Below, piece by piece: positions 1 to 5,917 of a DNA stretch of 9,141 nucleotides. The DNA is taken from contig CAJTKW010000044.1 in assembly GCA_910577035.1 (NCBI GenBank), positions 1 to 9,141 on the forward strand, given 5' to 3'. The notes below the pieces were generated by a model. The model was not told where the DNA came from. It searched no databases and was given only the letters and a program-made list of their open reading frames with translations. Position 1 is the stretch's first letter, and every line of letters starts with the position of its first letter. The stretch is from an uncultured Acetatifactor sp. (lineage in GTDB: Bacteria; Bacillota; Clostridia; Lachnospirales; Lachnospiraceae). The position numbers were made by a program, and so were the translations under genes.

Positions 1-3
1 TTG

Positions 4-30
4 GAAGAATCGCCGCTCTTGCGATTCTTC
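4..30. repeat. Perfect 10-bp inverted repeat (hairpin)
   Basis: GAAGAATCGC (4-13) and GCGATTCTTC (21-30) are exact reverse complements around a 7-base loop. The hairpin sits just outside the larger hairpin at 32-91, so the two probably form one composite extragenic element downstream of the TetR gene. No T-run follows on either strand inside the window, so a simple intrinsic terminator is not supported. The left end is close to the window edge and the element may continue. Confidence 0.6.
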
Positions 31-31
31 G

Positions 32-91
32 AGGAATGACTTAGATTTTCTTAGGCTGGGTACTTTCCAGCCTTAGAAAATCTTCATTCCT
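32..91. repeat. Long hairpin directly after the TetR gene stop
   Basis: The left arm (32-59) and right arm (67-91) pair over about 24 bp around the loop GTACTTT. The helix is interrupted by one 3-base bulge (CTT, 40-42) and one T-T mismatch. On the coding strand the hairpin begins one base after the TGA stop of the TetR gene. It may stop or protect the transcript 3' end, but it lacks the U-tract of a classical intrinsic terminator. Its layout (7-8 bp, a CTT bulge, then AG and more pairs) matches the element at 2431-2494, so I treat both as dispersed extragenic hairpins. Confidence 0.65.
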
Positions 92-92
92 T

Positions 93-647
93 TCATACTG
101 TGCCCATAAAGGAACTGCAGGAGCGTTCCAGCAGCTCAAGGGTCTCCACATCGGTCAGGTCATAGTCCCCCGTCAGGGACATGCAGGCTGCCCCGTGTAT
201 AAAGATCCACATCCGCATAAACAGGCCGCCGGGATCCTTGCAGCCTGCGGATCTCGCAAGGTTTATTTCATATACCACGTTTCCTTCCCCGCCGTTTAAG
301 ATCTCATACATGCTTTTTCTCCCGGGCGCGCTGTTTACAAACAATAACTCAAACAGGTGTTTTTCTTCCCTTGCAAACGCTATGTACGCCATACCGAGAT
401 TGGTAAAGGGTGCCTTGCCCATCCGGGGATACAGACTGTAATAATCCTGAAAATACTGGGCCGCCCTCCTGTATACCGCGTCCCACAGCTCGTCCATATT
501 CTTATATACCCTGAAGATCGGCTGTGTGGAGCATCCGGCCTTTGCCGCCACCTTTCTGGCAGTCACATTGGAAAAGCCCTCCTCCCTGGTCATCGCAAAC
601 GCGGTATCTGAAATCATCTGTAATGTTATCGTTTCCTTTCGTGCCAT
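93..647 (-). CDS. TetR/AcrR-family transcriptional regulator
   Basis: A 184-residue protein, a normal length for a one-component TetR repressor. The N-terminus carries the TetR DNA-binding domain: helix 1 near residues 5-20, then a helix-turn-helix near 26-48 with the recognition segment GCSTQPIFRVYKNMDEL. The remainder is an alpha-helical ligand and dimerisation domain whose ligand cannot be read from sequence. The ATG at 647 has a strong Shine-Dalgarno (GGGGGAG, 6 bases upstream). The gene has its own promoter (-35 at 740-745, -10 at 717-722), and an inverted repeat at 705-723 overlaps the -10 box, which fits autorepression. It lies just beyond the terminator of the six-gene dlt-like operon and reads the same way, so it is a separate transcription unit. 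Whether it also controls that operon is unknown; no matching operator was seen before the racemase gene. Confidence 0.9.
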   Translation of the reverse strand: MARKETITLQMISDTAFAMTREEGFSNVTARKVAAKAGCSTQPIFRVYKNMDELWDAVYRRAAQYFQDYYSLYPRMGKAPFTNLGMAYIAFAREEKHLFELLFVNSAPGRKSMYEILNGGEGNVVYEINLARSAGCKDPGGLFMRMWIFIHGAACMSLTGDYDLTDVETLELLERSCSSFMGTV

Positions 648-704
648 GGCACTCTCCCCCTTTTGTCAGGCATCCCCCATGTGCCTGTGGAAAGCCTTTC
701 GTTG

Positions 705-723
705 GTAACATCTGTTATGTTAC
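705..723. promoter_or_regulatory. Probable TetR operator
   Basis: GTAACAT (705-711) and ATGTTAC (717-723) are perfect 7-base inverted half-sites separated by 5 bases. This is typical of a site bound by a TetR dimer. It covers the -10 hexamer and reaches past the predicted start point of the TetR gene promoter, so binding should block RNA polymerase. Assigning it to the adjacent regulator is inference. Confidence 0.65.
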
Positions 724-745
724 ATAATTTTTCCCCGTCTGTCAA
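717..745 (-). promoter_or_regulatory. Sigma-A-type promoter of the TetR gene
   Basis: On the minus strand, TTGACA (740-745, exact consensus) and TAACAT (717-722, 4 of 6) are separated by 17 bases. The predicted start is near 710, giving a leader of about 60 bases before the ATG at 647. The -35 box starts two bases after the tail of the upstream operon terminator. Confidence 0.7.
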
Positions 746-746
746 G

Positions 747-777
747 TTTTAAAAAGGGCATTCCCTCAGGAATGCCC
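747..777 (-). terminator. Intrinsic terminator of the dlt-like operon
   Basis: On the minus strand, GGGCATTCC and GGAATGCCC form a perfect 9-bp stem with loop TGAG, immediately followed by TTTTT. It lies 13 bases after the lipoprotein stop codon. The T-run exists only in the minus-strand direction, so it terminates the leftward operon and separates it from the TetR gene. Confidence 0.93.
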
Positions 778-790
778 TGCTCCGAATCCT

Positions 791-1357
791 TTACTCCTCC
801 AGCACCGTGGAATTGTATTGTATGGAAGTCACCGTGTCATTCTCCACCAGGATGCAAAGCCTCATACCCTCCTTATGATACACCAGCATACTGCCCTGCT
901 CCGTGTAGTCCGTCCCGTAGGCATTGGTCACGCTTTCCCGGGAAGAGCCTATGGAAATATTCTCCGCCGTGGATACGGTGTCATCCTTCAGAATGATTGT
1001 TGACACACAATCCTTCTCCCCCTGAGGATAGGTCACGATTTCAAAGCTTCCGTAGGTATACGTCTTATCCAGCCCCTCAAAGGCACAGCTGGCCGCCTCA
1101 AAATAATTAACCGGCTCCCCCAGTCCTTCCAGAACCGGCGCCATGTCCCCGTCCACAGATACGGTCACTCCGTTATACAGGAACACATAGCCCTTACCGG
1201 AAACCTGCCCTGTGGTGTTGCCGCTGCCGCCTGCCGTCTGTTCGGGACTGCCGGGGGCGTTTGACACGTCCCCTCCGATAACCTTCTCGTCGTTTCCGCA
1301 GCCTGACATTGCCAATATCATACCTGCCGCCAGTAACATTGTAATAAATTTTTTCAT
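791..1357 (-). CDS. Small surface lipoprotein, last gene of the dlt-like operon
   Basis: A 188-residue predicted lipoprotein of unknown function. It starts with a Lys-Lys-containing signal peptide and the lipobox AMSGC, so the mature protein would begin at Cys20 and be lipid-anchored on the outer face of the membrane. Residues 21-50 form a Gly/Ser/Thr/Asn-rich linker. The rest appears to be two similar halves: the first contains APVLEGLGEP, a Tyr-rich strand region and VSTIILKDD; the second contains ISIGSSRESV, YGTDY, a strand region and VTSIQY. This Gly-plus-helix, strands, 'V..I' pattern resembles tandem BLIP/SmpA-like small domains, but that is a by-eye comparison. A strong Shine-Dalgarno (AGGAGG, 9 bases upstream) supports the ATG at 1357. 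The start is only 16 bases after the SGNH-like gene stop, and a terminator follows, so it belongs to the operon. A surface role beside the SGNH protein is inferred from position. Confidence 0.85.
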   Translation of the reverse strand: MKKFITMLLAAGMILAMSGCGNDEKVIGGDVSNAPGSPEQTAGGSGNTTGQVSGKGYVFLYNGVTVSVDGDMAPVLEGLGEPVNYFEAASCAFEGLDKTYTYGSFEIVTYPQGEKDCVSTIILKDDTVSTAENISIGSSRESVTNAYGTDYTEQGSMLVYHKEGMRLCILVENDTVTSIQYNSTVLEE

Positions 1358-1373
1358 AAGTTTGCTCCTCCTG

Positions 1374-2411
1374 TCAATTTACTCCGTACTGCATATACTG
1401 CCTTTGCTTTTCCTCTTCGTATGCGGCCAGCTTCTCCGCCCAGGCCGCTGCCAGCTCCGCCTCCCCCCGTCTGTCCCTCACCGCCGTCTCCTCCGTAAGG
1501 ATTCGCCCGAAATAATTGCTGAGCTTCTCCGCCCCCGACAGATTCAGGTGCAGCCCGCCGTCATAGGTATCCGTCTGAAAGTCCAGCCCCGCCTCCTCCA
1601 CGCACTCCAGGAAGTTCAGGTAAAGCAGCCCATGCTCCTTTGCATAGTCTTCCATCTGGACCTCCCACTGGTCATACCAGTGGGGATACAGGCTGGGGGC
1701 CTTGATGAGGATCAGCTGAATTCCCTTCTCCTGACAGAGCCGTGTTATTTTATCCAGGTAAAGATACGCATTGCTGCCAAACTGATACTCTGCAAGGGGC
1801 ACGGGATCAGGGATCCTGCCGGCTGCCTTCACATCCACCCTCATATAATAGCCGTTATGGGAAACCTTCGGCACCCGGAACAGATTCTCCAGATCACTGG
1901 TTTTCAGGTCGCTCCACCGGGAATGATACCTGAGAATGGGAAACAGATACTCCTCAAAATTTTCCTTTGAGGTCATGGAGGCGTAAATGGATTTCACCTT
2001 GGAAGCCGACCATCCCATTCCCTCCAGGGTCATGCGGTTATAAGCTTCCTTCTGGGGCTTGTCATACTGCATGGACAGCACGTTAAAGACTACCACCCTG
2101 GGAGTTTCATAGCGCAGGGTATCCTCCAGCAGATAATAGGACTGCCAGATCAGCTGCTGGGCACTTCCCCGGATATAACTGTTAATCCCGTATTCCTCCC
2201 ACAGGACTGCCGGCGAAAAATTCTCATATACCTCACAGTCTCCGATGAAAATAACGTCGTGATCCTTTTCTTCCTCATAATATTCCGCTATCAGTGCTCC
2301 TTCGATTATACCGTCCGTATACTTTGGTGTCAACAATCTTTGCAGCAGGGCCAGGCTGCACACCACAATGCCTGCGGCAGCAACGGCCCTGCCGATCTTT
2401 CTCCCTTTCAT
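1374..2411 (-). CDS. SGNH-hydrolase/DltD-like extracellular membrane-anchored protein
   Basis: A 345-residue protein with one N-terminal membrane segment (about residues 5-22 after the basic MKGRKIGR) and the rest probably outside the cell. The fold resembles SGNH/GDSL proteins such as DltD or AlgX/AlgJ, which help MBOAT proteins modify surface polymers. Block I reads VIFIGDCEVYENF, with Cys59 where the nucleophilic Ser is normally found. A conserved-looking Gly lies in YIRGSAQQ. The C-terminal block DGGLHLNLSG supplies candidate catalytic Asp284 and His288. I chose the ATG at 2411 because GGAGG lies 5 bases before it; the ATG at 2423 is in frame and adds four residues but has a poorly spaced ribosome site. 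It follows the MBOAT gene across a hairpin and precedes the lipoprotein by 16 bases. The likely role is final transfer or handling of the aminoacyl group outside the membrane. Assignment to DltD proper is uncertain because similarity is limited to the motifs. Confidence 0.82.
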   Translation of the reverse strand: MKGRKIGRAVAAAGIVVCSLALLQRLLTPKYTDGIIEGALIAEYYEEEKDHDVIFIGDCEVYENFSPAVLWEEYGINSYIRGSAQQLIWQSYYLLEDTLRYETPRVVVFNVLSMQYDKPQKEAYNRMTLEGMGWSASKVKSIYASMTSKENFEEYLFPILRYHSRWSDLKTSDLENLFRVPKVSHNGYYMRVDVKAAGRIPDPVPLAEYQFGSNAYLYLDKITRLCQEKGIQLILIKAPSLYPHWYDQWEVQMEDYAKEHGLLYLNFLECVEEAGLDFQTDTYDGGLHLNLSGAEKLSNYFGRILTEETAVRDRRGEAELAAAWAEKLAAYEEEKQRQYMQYGVN

Positions 2412-2416
2412 CCTGA

Positions 2417-2421
2417 CCTCC
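2417..2421 (-). promoter_or_regulatory. Ribosome binding site deciding the SGNH-like gene start
   Basis: GGAGG on the minus strand lies 5 bases before the ATG at 2409-2411. The upstream in-frame ATG at 2421-2423 overlaps this site and has only a weak GGA three bases away, so the downstream start is favoured. Confidence 0.6.
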
Positions 2422-2430
2422 ATACTTCCG

Positions 2431-2494
2431 CGTGAAACTTAGTACTTCTCCGCGAAACAGCCTATGCTGTGAGCGATTAGGAGTACTTTTCACG
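2431..2494. repeat. 64-base hairpin repeat abutting the MBOAT stop codon
   Basis: The outer arms CGTGAAA (2431-2437) and TTTCACG (2488-2494) pair. After a 3-base CTT bulge, AGTACT (2441-2446) pairs with AGTACT (2482-2487). An inner stem ACAGC/GCTGT (2457-2461, 2466-2470) closes on a 4-base loop. The element starts exactly at the base after the MBOAT TAA and ends just before the ribosome site of the next gene. It shares colinear words with 4341-4397 (AGTACTT, then GTGAGC, G or A, ATTA). No U-tract is present, so it is more likely an extragenic repeat or mRNA processing/stability element than a terminator. Confidence 0.7.
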
Positions 2495-4087
2495 TTAGAA
2501 CTGATTGTAGATAAACTGGCTGGAGTCATAGCCCACGCCGTAAGCGCCAAACAACAGCACCGCCAGAAACAATCCGTACCAGAGCGCGAACCTCCCCCAG
2601 AAAGGCAGCCCTGCAATTTTTTCCCGCACGCTTCCCTTACGCTGCAGCAGACTGACCGTGATAAGCAGTACCAGACCCATCAGCAGCACCAGATAATCCG
2701 TTGCCGACAGCCCGATCCCAAGCAGCTCCCCGTTTAAGAAAATATTCCAGTTCCCCCTGCGGAACATGCTGCCGAACATGCGAAAGGTCAGGGGCACGTC
2801 CCGATAACAGTCAAACAAACGCAGGCAACTCATCAGAAGCACCGTGCGCACCACCTGGAACAGCCGAAAGCCAAATTTCCCCCTGACAGCAAACCTGTCG
2901 TGAAATCTTTTATACAAAGGGTCAAACTCCTGGGATACCATGATTACCAGCCAGTTTCCCAGACCCCAGACAATAAAATTCCAGCTTGCGCCATGCCAGA
3001 TCCCGGTGGCAAACCAGACCACAAAGGAAGACAGGTATACCGGTACCCGTTTACCGATGATTTCCCCGAAATGGTTCCTGGAAAATTTCGACAGCTTTAA
3101 CATAGGCTTGCACACGGATATGGGATAGAAAATATAATCCGTGAACCAGGACCCCATGGTGATATGCCACCTTCTCCAGTATTCTTTGATATTCTTGGAA
3201 AAATACGGCCTGTTAAAGTTCTCCGTCACCTGGATTCCCAGCGTCTGGGCAATCCCGATGGTAATGTCAATACCGCCGGTAAAATCCGCATACAGCTCCA
3301 GGGCGTAAAACAGCATTCCCACAAACACCCAGGCGCCGTCATAGAGCTCCGGATTGTGAATCAGCGTATTCACCCCCGCCAGAATCCGGTCCGCTACCAC
3401 CAGCTTTTTGAAGAACCCCCACAGAATCCGCTGAAGTCCCCGGCTCACGGTCCTGCCGTCAAAGGGATGGGCTGCAAAGAGGGTCTTTTTCAGATCTCCG
3501 AACCTGCTGATGGGCCCCTGAATCAGCTGGGGGAAAAAGGATACGAACAGGGCAAAACGAAAAAGACTCTTCTCCGCCTCCACCGTCCCCCGGTATACGT
3601 CAATAATATAGCCCATGCTCTGAAAGGTATAAAACGAAATTCCCAAAGGCACAATCATATTCAGAAAGTCCAGGGGCTTCCCCCTTCCCATGGCCTCCAG
3701 CACGCCGTTGAGATTGGATATTACAAAATTGGTATACTTGACTACCGCCAGAATCCCCAGGTTCAGAAGCAGGCAGCACAGCGTCAGGATCCAGGTTTTA
3801 TGCTTTACTGCCGCCTTATAGCTCTTCTTTTCCTCCTTGCTTAAAGCCTCCTTATGCTCCTGCAGCCAGCCGTCCCTTTTTACACGTGCCGCCTCTATTC
3901 TGCGCCCCGTGAACCAGGTAGTCAGAATTGTCACCCCCATGTAAACACAGTACACCGGGCCCGCGCAAAAATAGAACAGAAAGCCGGCCCCCAGCAGGAG
4001 CTTCCACTGCCATCCTGCCGGGAGAAGATAATAGAGCAGGAAAAGAAGAAGCAGGAATTCCAGAAATTCATAGGATGTAAACAGCAT
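2495..4087 (-). CDS. MBOAT-family membrane O-acyltransferase (DltB/AlgI type)
   Basis: A 530-residue polytopic membrane protein with many hydrophobic segments across its length. Family signatures appear in order: MLFTSYEFLEF at the N-terminus, typical of AlgI-type proteins; PLGISFYTFQSMGY (about 147-160); FPQLIQGPISRF (about 185-196); DFTGGIDITIG (about 268-278); the MBOAT core WRRWHITMGSWFTDYIFYP with His308; and the second His365 in FATGIWHGASW. The C-terminus SQFIYNQF is also typical, so the protein is complete. MBOAT proteins of this group take an acyl or aminoacyl group from a cytoplasmic carrier and move it to a surface acceptor. I place the start at 4087, one base after the carrier-protein stop, because GAGG lies 6 bases before it and the protein then begins in the family-typical way. 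An in-frame ATG at 4099 would overlap the carrier gene by 11 bases. Position right after the carrier gene fits a DltB-like role; the acceptor polymer is unknown. Confidence 0.93.
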   Translation of the reverse strand: MLFTSYEFLEFLLLLFLLYYLLPAGWQWKLLLGAGFLFYFCAGPVYCVYMGVTILTTWFTGRRIEAARVKRDGWLQEHKEALSKEEKKSYKAAVKHKTWILTLCCLLLNLGILAVVKYTNFVISNLNGVLEAMGRGKPLDFLNMIVPLGISFYTFQSMGYIIDVYRGTVEAEKSLFRFALFVSFFPQLIQGPISRFGDLKKTLFAAHPFDGRTVSRGLQRILWGFFKKLVVADRILAGVNTLIHNPELYDGAWVFVGMLFYALELYADFTGGIDITIGIAQTLGIQVTENFNRPYFSKNIKEYWRRWHITMGSWFTDYIFYPISVCKPMLKLSKFSRNHFGEIIGKRVPVYLSSFVVWFATGIWHGASWNFIVWGLGNWLVIMVSQEFDPLYKRFHDRFAVRGKFGFRLFQVVRTVLLMSCLRLFDCYRDVPLTFRMFGSMFRRGNWNIFLNGELLGIGLSATDYLVLLMGLVLLITVSLLQRKGSVREKIAGLPFWGRFALWYGLFLAVLLFGAYGVGYDSSQFIYNQF

Positions 4088-4088
4088 T

Positions 4089-4319
4089 TCAGTCCTCATC
4101 CTCCAGCTGCTTAATCAAAGCATACAAAGCCTTTGCCGAATTAAAATGCTCCGGCAGGATATATTCCGCGGAGATCACCACGTCAAACTGCTCCGCAATC
4201 TCCGAGATCACGGAGATAATATCAAAGGAATCCAGAATCTTGTCGTCCACCAGATGCTCTTCCTTCTCAAAATCCACATCCGGATGAAGATCCTTCAAAA
4301 TATCCAATAATTCTTCCAT
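4089..4319 (-). CDS. Acyl/peptidyl carrier protein (DltC-like)
   Basis: A 76-residue acidic protein, about the length of DltC and other free-standing carrier proteins. The phosphopantetheine attachment site is Ser31 in the motif LDSFDIISVISEI; a 4'-phosphopantetheinyl transferase encoded elsewhere must modify it. Strong acidity (many Asp/Glu, and the C-terminus EDED) is typical of carriers. GAGG lies 7 bases before the ATG at 4319. Its stop codon is separated by one base from the likely MBOAT start, which suggests translational coupling. It sits between the adenylation enzyme that should load it and the MBOAT protein that should unload it. In the classical dlt operon dltB lies between dltA and dltC, so the order here (A-C-B) differs. 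Identity as a carrier protein is firm; the cargo amino acid is inferred. Confidence 0.93.
   Translation of the reverse strand: MEELLDILKDLHPDVDFEKEEHLVDDKILDSFDIISVISEIAEQFDVVISAEYILPEHFNSAKALYALIKQLEDED
4094..4097 (-). promoter_or_regulatory. Ribosome binding site deciding the MBOAT start
   Basis: GAGG on the minus strand, inside the last codons of the carrier gene, lies 6 bases before the ATG at 4085-4087. It supports a start one base after the carrier TGA rather than the overlapping ATG at 4099. Confidence 0.65.
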
Positions 4320-4340
4320 ACTTTTACCTCTTTTCTTTCG

Positions 4341-4397
4341 TCGTGAGTACTTTCGCTGTAACCTCCGTTACTGCCCACTCCGTGAGCAATTACTGCC
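4341..4397. repeat. Hairpin repeat spanning the adenylation gene stop
   Basis: A perfect 5-bp stem GTAAC/GTTAC (4358-4362, 4367-4371) with loop CTCC is extended by GC pairs beyond a T-T mismatch. Flanking words GAGTACTTT (4345-4353) and GTGAGCAATTA (4382-4392) match, in the same order, words in the element at 2431-2494. The TAA stop of the adenylation gene (4368-4370) lies in the stem, and the element fills most of the gap before the carrier gene. It may adjust expression of the two halves of the operon, but this is inference. Confidence 0.62.
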
Positions 4398-5903
4398 TTC
4401 CTGATGATACTTCGTCAAAGTCACCCTGTCAATCTTTCCGTTGGCAGTAAAAGGCATCTGCTCCAGCTTCCTGACATGGTTGGGTATCATATACCGGGGA
4501 AGCCTTTCCTTTAAAAGGGCCACCAGCTCCTTCTCCTCGGTCTCCCCTACATAGTATAGCACAATTTTTCCTTTCGCCAAGTCATAGATACAGCCTGCGC
4601 TTTTTATTCCTTCCAGCATGTTCACGTTGGCTTCTATTTCACCCAGCTCAATACGATGGCCCATATGCTTGATCTGATAATCCCTGCGGGATACAAAGAC
4701 CAGCTCCCCCGCATCATTTATCCTCCCCAGGTCCCCGGTGCGGTAAATCAGCTCCGGATACGCCGTGTTCAACGGGTTCTGCACAAATGCCTCCCGGGTC
4801 TTTTCAAAATTATTATAATACCCAAGAGTCAGGGAAGTGCCCCGGATACAGATCTCGCCGGTCTCCCCCCTGCCCGCCCGGGTATTATCTTCCTTTAACA
4901 AAAGAATCTCCGTATTGGCAAAGGGCCGCCCGATGGGTATGGCCTCATCCAGCTCAAAATCCCGCTCCACCCTGTAATAGCAGCACATCCCCGTACCTTC
5001 CGTGGGGCCGTAAAGATTGGTGAATTTTGCCTGGGGCAGCGCCTCCCGCCAGCGCCTGAACTGCTTGATGGGAAAGACCTCGCTGCCGAAGGCCACTGTG
5101 TGCAGATATTGGGGAACTACCGTCTTAAAGGTATCAAAAGCGGAAATAAAGGTCAGCGCAGACACCACCCAGCATACCGTATTGATCTGATACTCATTTA
5201 AAAATTCCACCAGCTTTACCGGCATCAGAAACAATTCCCTGGGAATCAGATAGGTTGTGGCACCATACTTGATGGTGGGATACAGCTCCTTCAGGCACGC
5301 GTCGAAATACAGGGGCGTCTGATTGCCAAATACCGTGTTCCCGTCAAATTCCAGTACCTCGGACAAATGTTCAATGTAATCCAGCACCGACCGGTGACAT
5401 GCCGCCACGCCCTTGGGCACACCGGTTGAGCCGGAGGTAAACACCACATAAATGGGATCTGTGTCAATGGCCCTGTCATGAATTTCCTCCAGCGCCGCCT
5501 GATCGATCTCCGTACCCTTTATCTCGTCATACAAAACCACCTCCGCCCCACCGGTAAGGCCCGCTGCGGCTTCCGCCGTCTGCCCGTCGCAAAGGATTAC
5601 CTCCGGCTGCAGGTTGTCCAGGATCAGGTCGATCCGCGCTCTGGGCATCTCCTCATCTATGGGCACATAGAAACAGCCTCCCCTGATTACGCCGAAAAAG
5701 GCGGTAACCTCTTTGGGATGCTTGTTCATAAACACCACCACAGGCCTTTTATAGATGCCTTTCCTGTGCAGCCAGGTGCCGATGGCCCGGCTTTCCCTGT
5801 CCACCTCCGAAAAGGTCATTCCCTCAGTGCCGTTGGAAAACGCGATTTTGTCCGGTACCCGCAAAACCGTCCCCTCCAGATAATCCAAAACATTATTCTG
5901 CAT
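4368..5903 (-). CDS. Stand-alone amino acid adenylation enzyme (DltA-like, non-D-Ala pocket)
   Basis: A 511-residue ANL-superfamily enzyme, the length of DltA. It should activate an amino acid with ATP and load it as a thioester on the adjacent carrier protein. All core motifs are present: A3 VFTSGSTGVPKG (154-165), A4 region QTPLYFDACLKELYP, A5 NLYGPTE (296-302), A7 YRTGDL (387-392), A8 RRDYQIKHMGHRIELGEIE (406-424) and A10 with catalytic Lys490 in NGKIDR. Asp201 should bind the substrate amino group, as in NRPS A domains and DltA. By hand alignment Lys205 occupies the pocket position 239 of PheA, where DltA has a hydrophobic residue, and Gly273 (in AFGSEVFP) replaces the DltA signature Cys (in FCGEVLP). 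This argues against D-Ala and is compatible with an acidic side chain. The ATG at 5903 follows the racemase stop by 14 bases, with AAGG upstream. The last roughly nine residues (GSNCSRSGQ) come from the repeat at 4341-4397. Confidence 0.92.
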   Translation of the reverse strand: MQNNVLDYLEGTVLRVPDKIAFSNGTEGMTFSEVDRESRAIGTWLHRKGIYKRPVVVFMNKHPKEVTAFFGVIRGGCFYVPIDEEMPRARIDLILDNLQPEVILCDGQTAEAAAGLTGGAEVVLYDEIKGTEIDQAALEEIHDRAIDTDPIYVVFTSGSTGVPKGVAACHRSVLDYIEHLSEVLEFDGNTVFGNQTPLYFDACLKELYPTIKYGATTYLIPRELFLMPVKLVEFLNEYQINTVCWVVSALTFISAFDTFKTVVPQYLHTVAFGSEVFPIKQFRRWREALPQAKFTNLYGPTEGTGMCCYYRVERDFELDEAIPIGRPFANTEILLLKEDNTRAGRGETGEICIRGTSLTLGYYNNFEKTREAFVQNPLNTAYPELIYRTGDLGRINDAGELVFVSRRDYQIKHMGHRIELGEIEANVNMLEGIKSAGCIYDLAKGKIVLYYVGETEEKELVALLKERLPRYMIPNHVRKLEQMPFTANGKIDRVTLTKYHQEGSNCSRSGQ

Positions 5904-5917
5904 TGCTCTCTGCCTTT

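Noticed and set aside
4..91. Classical intrinsic terminator for the TetR gene
   Set aside because: The stems are strong but no T-run follows in the direction of transcription; called a hairpin repeat instead.
1212..1970. Long plus-strand open frame (252 codons)
   Set aside because: It lies antisense across the lipoprotein and SGNH-like genes, has no ribosome site or recognisable domain, and its composition reflects the complement of real coding sequence.
3164..3844. Plus-strand open frame (226 codons) inside the MBOAT gene
   Set aside because: The minus strand carries an unambiguous MBOAT protein here; the plus-strand product is Pro/Gln/His-rich with no family signature.
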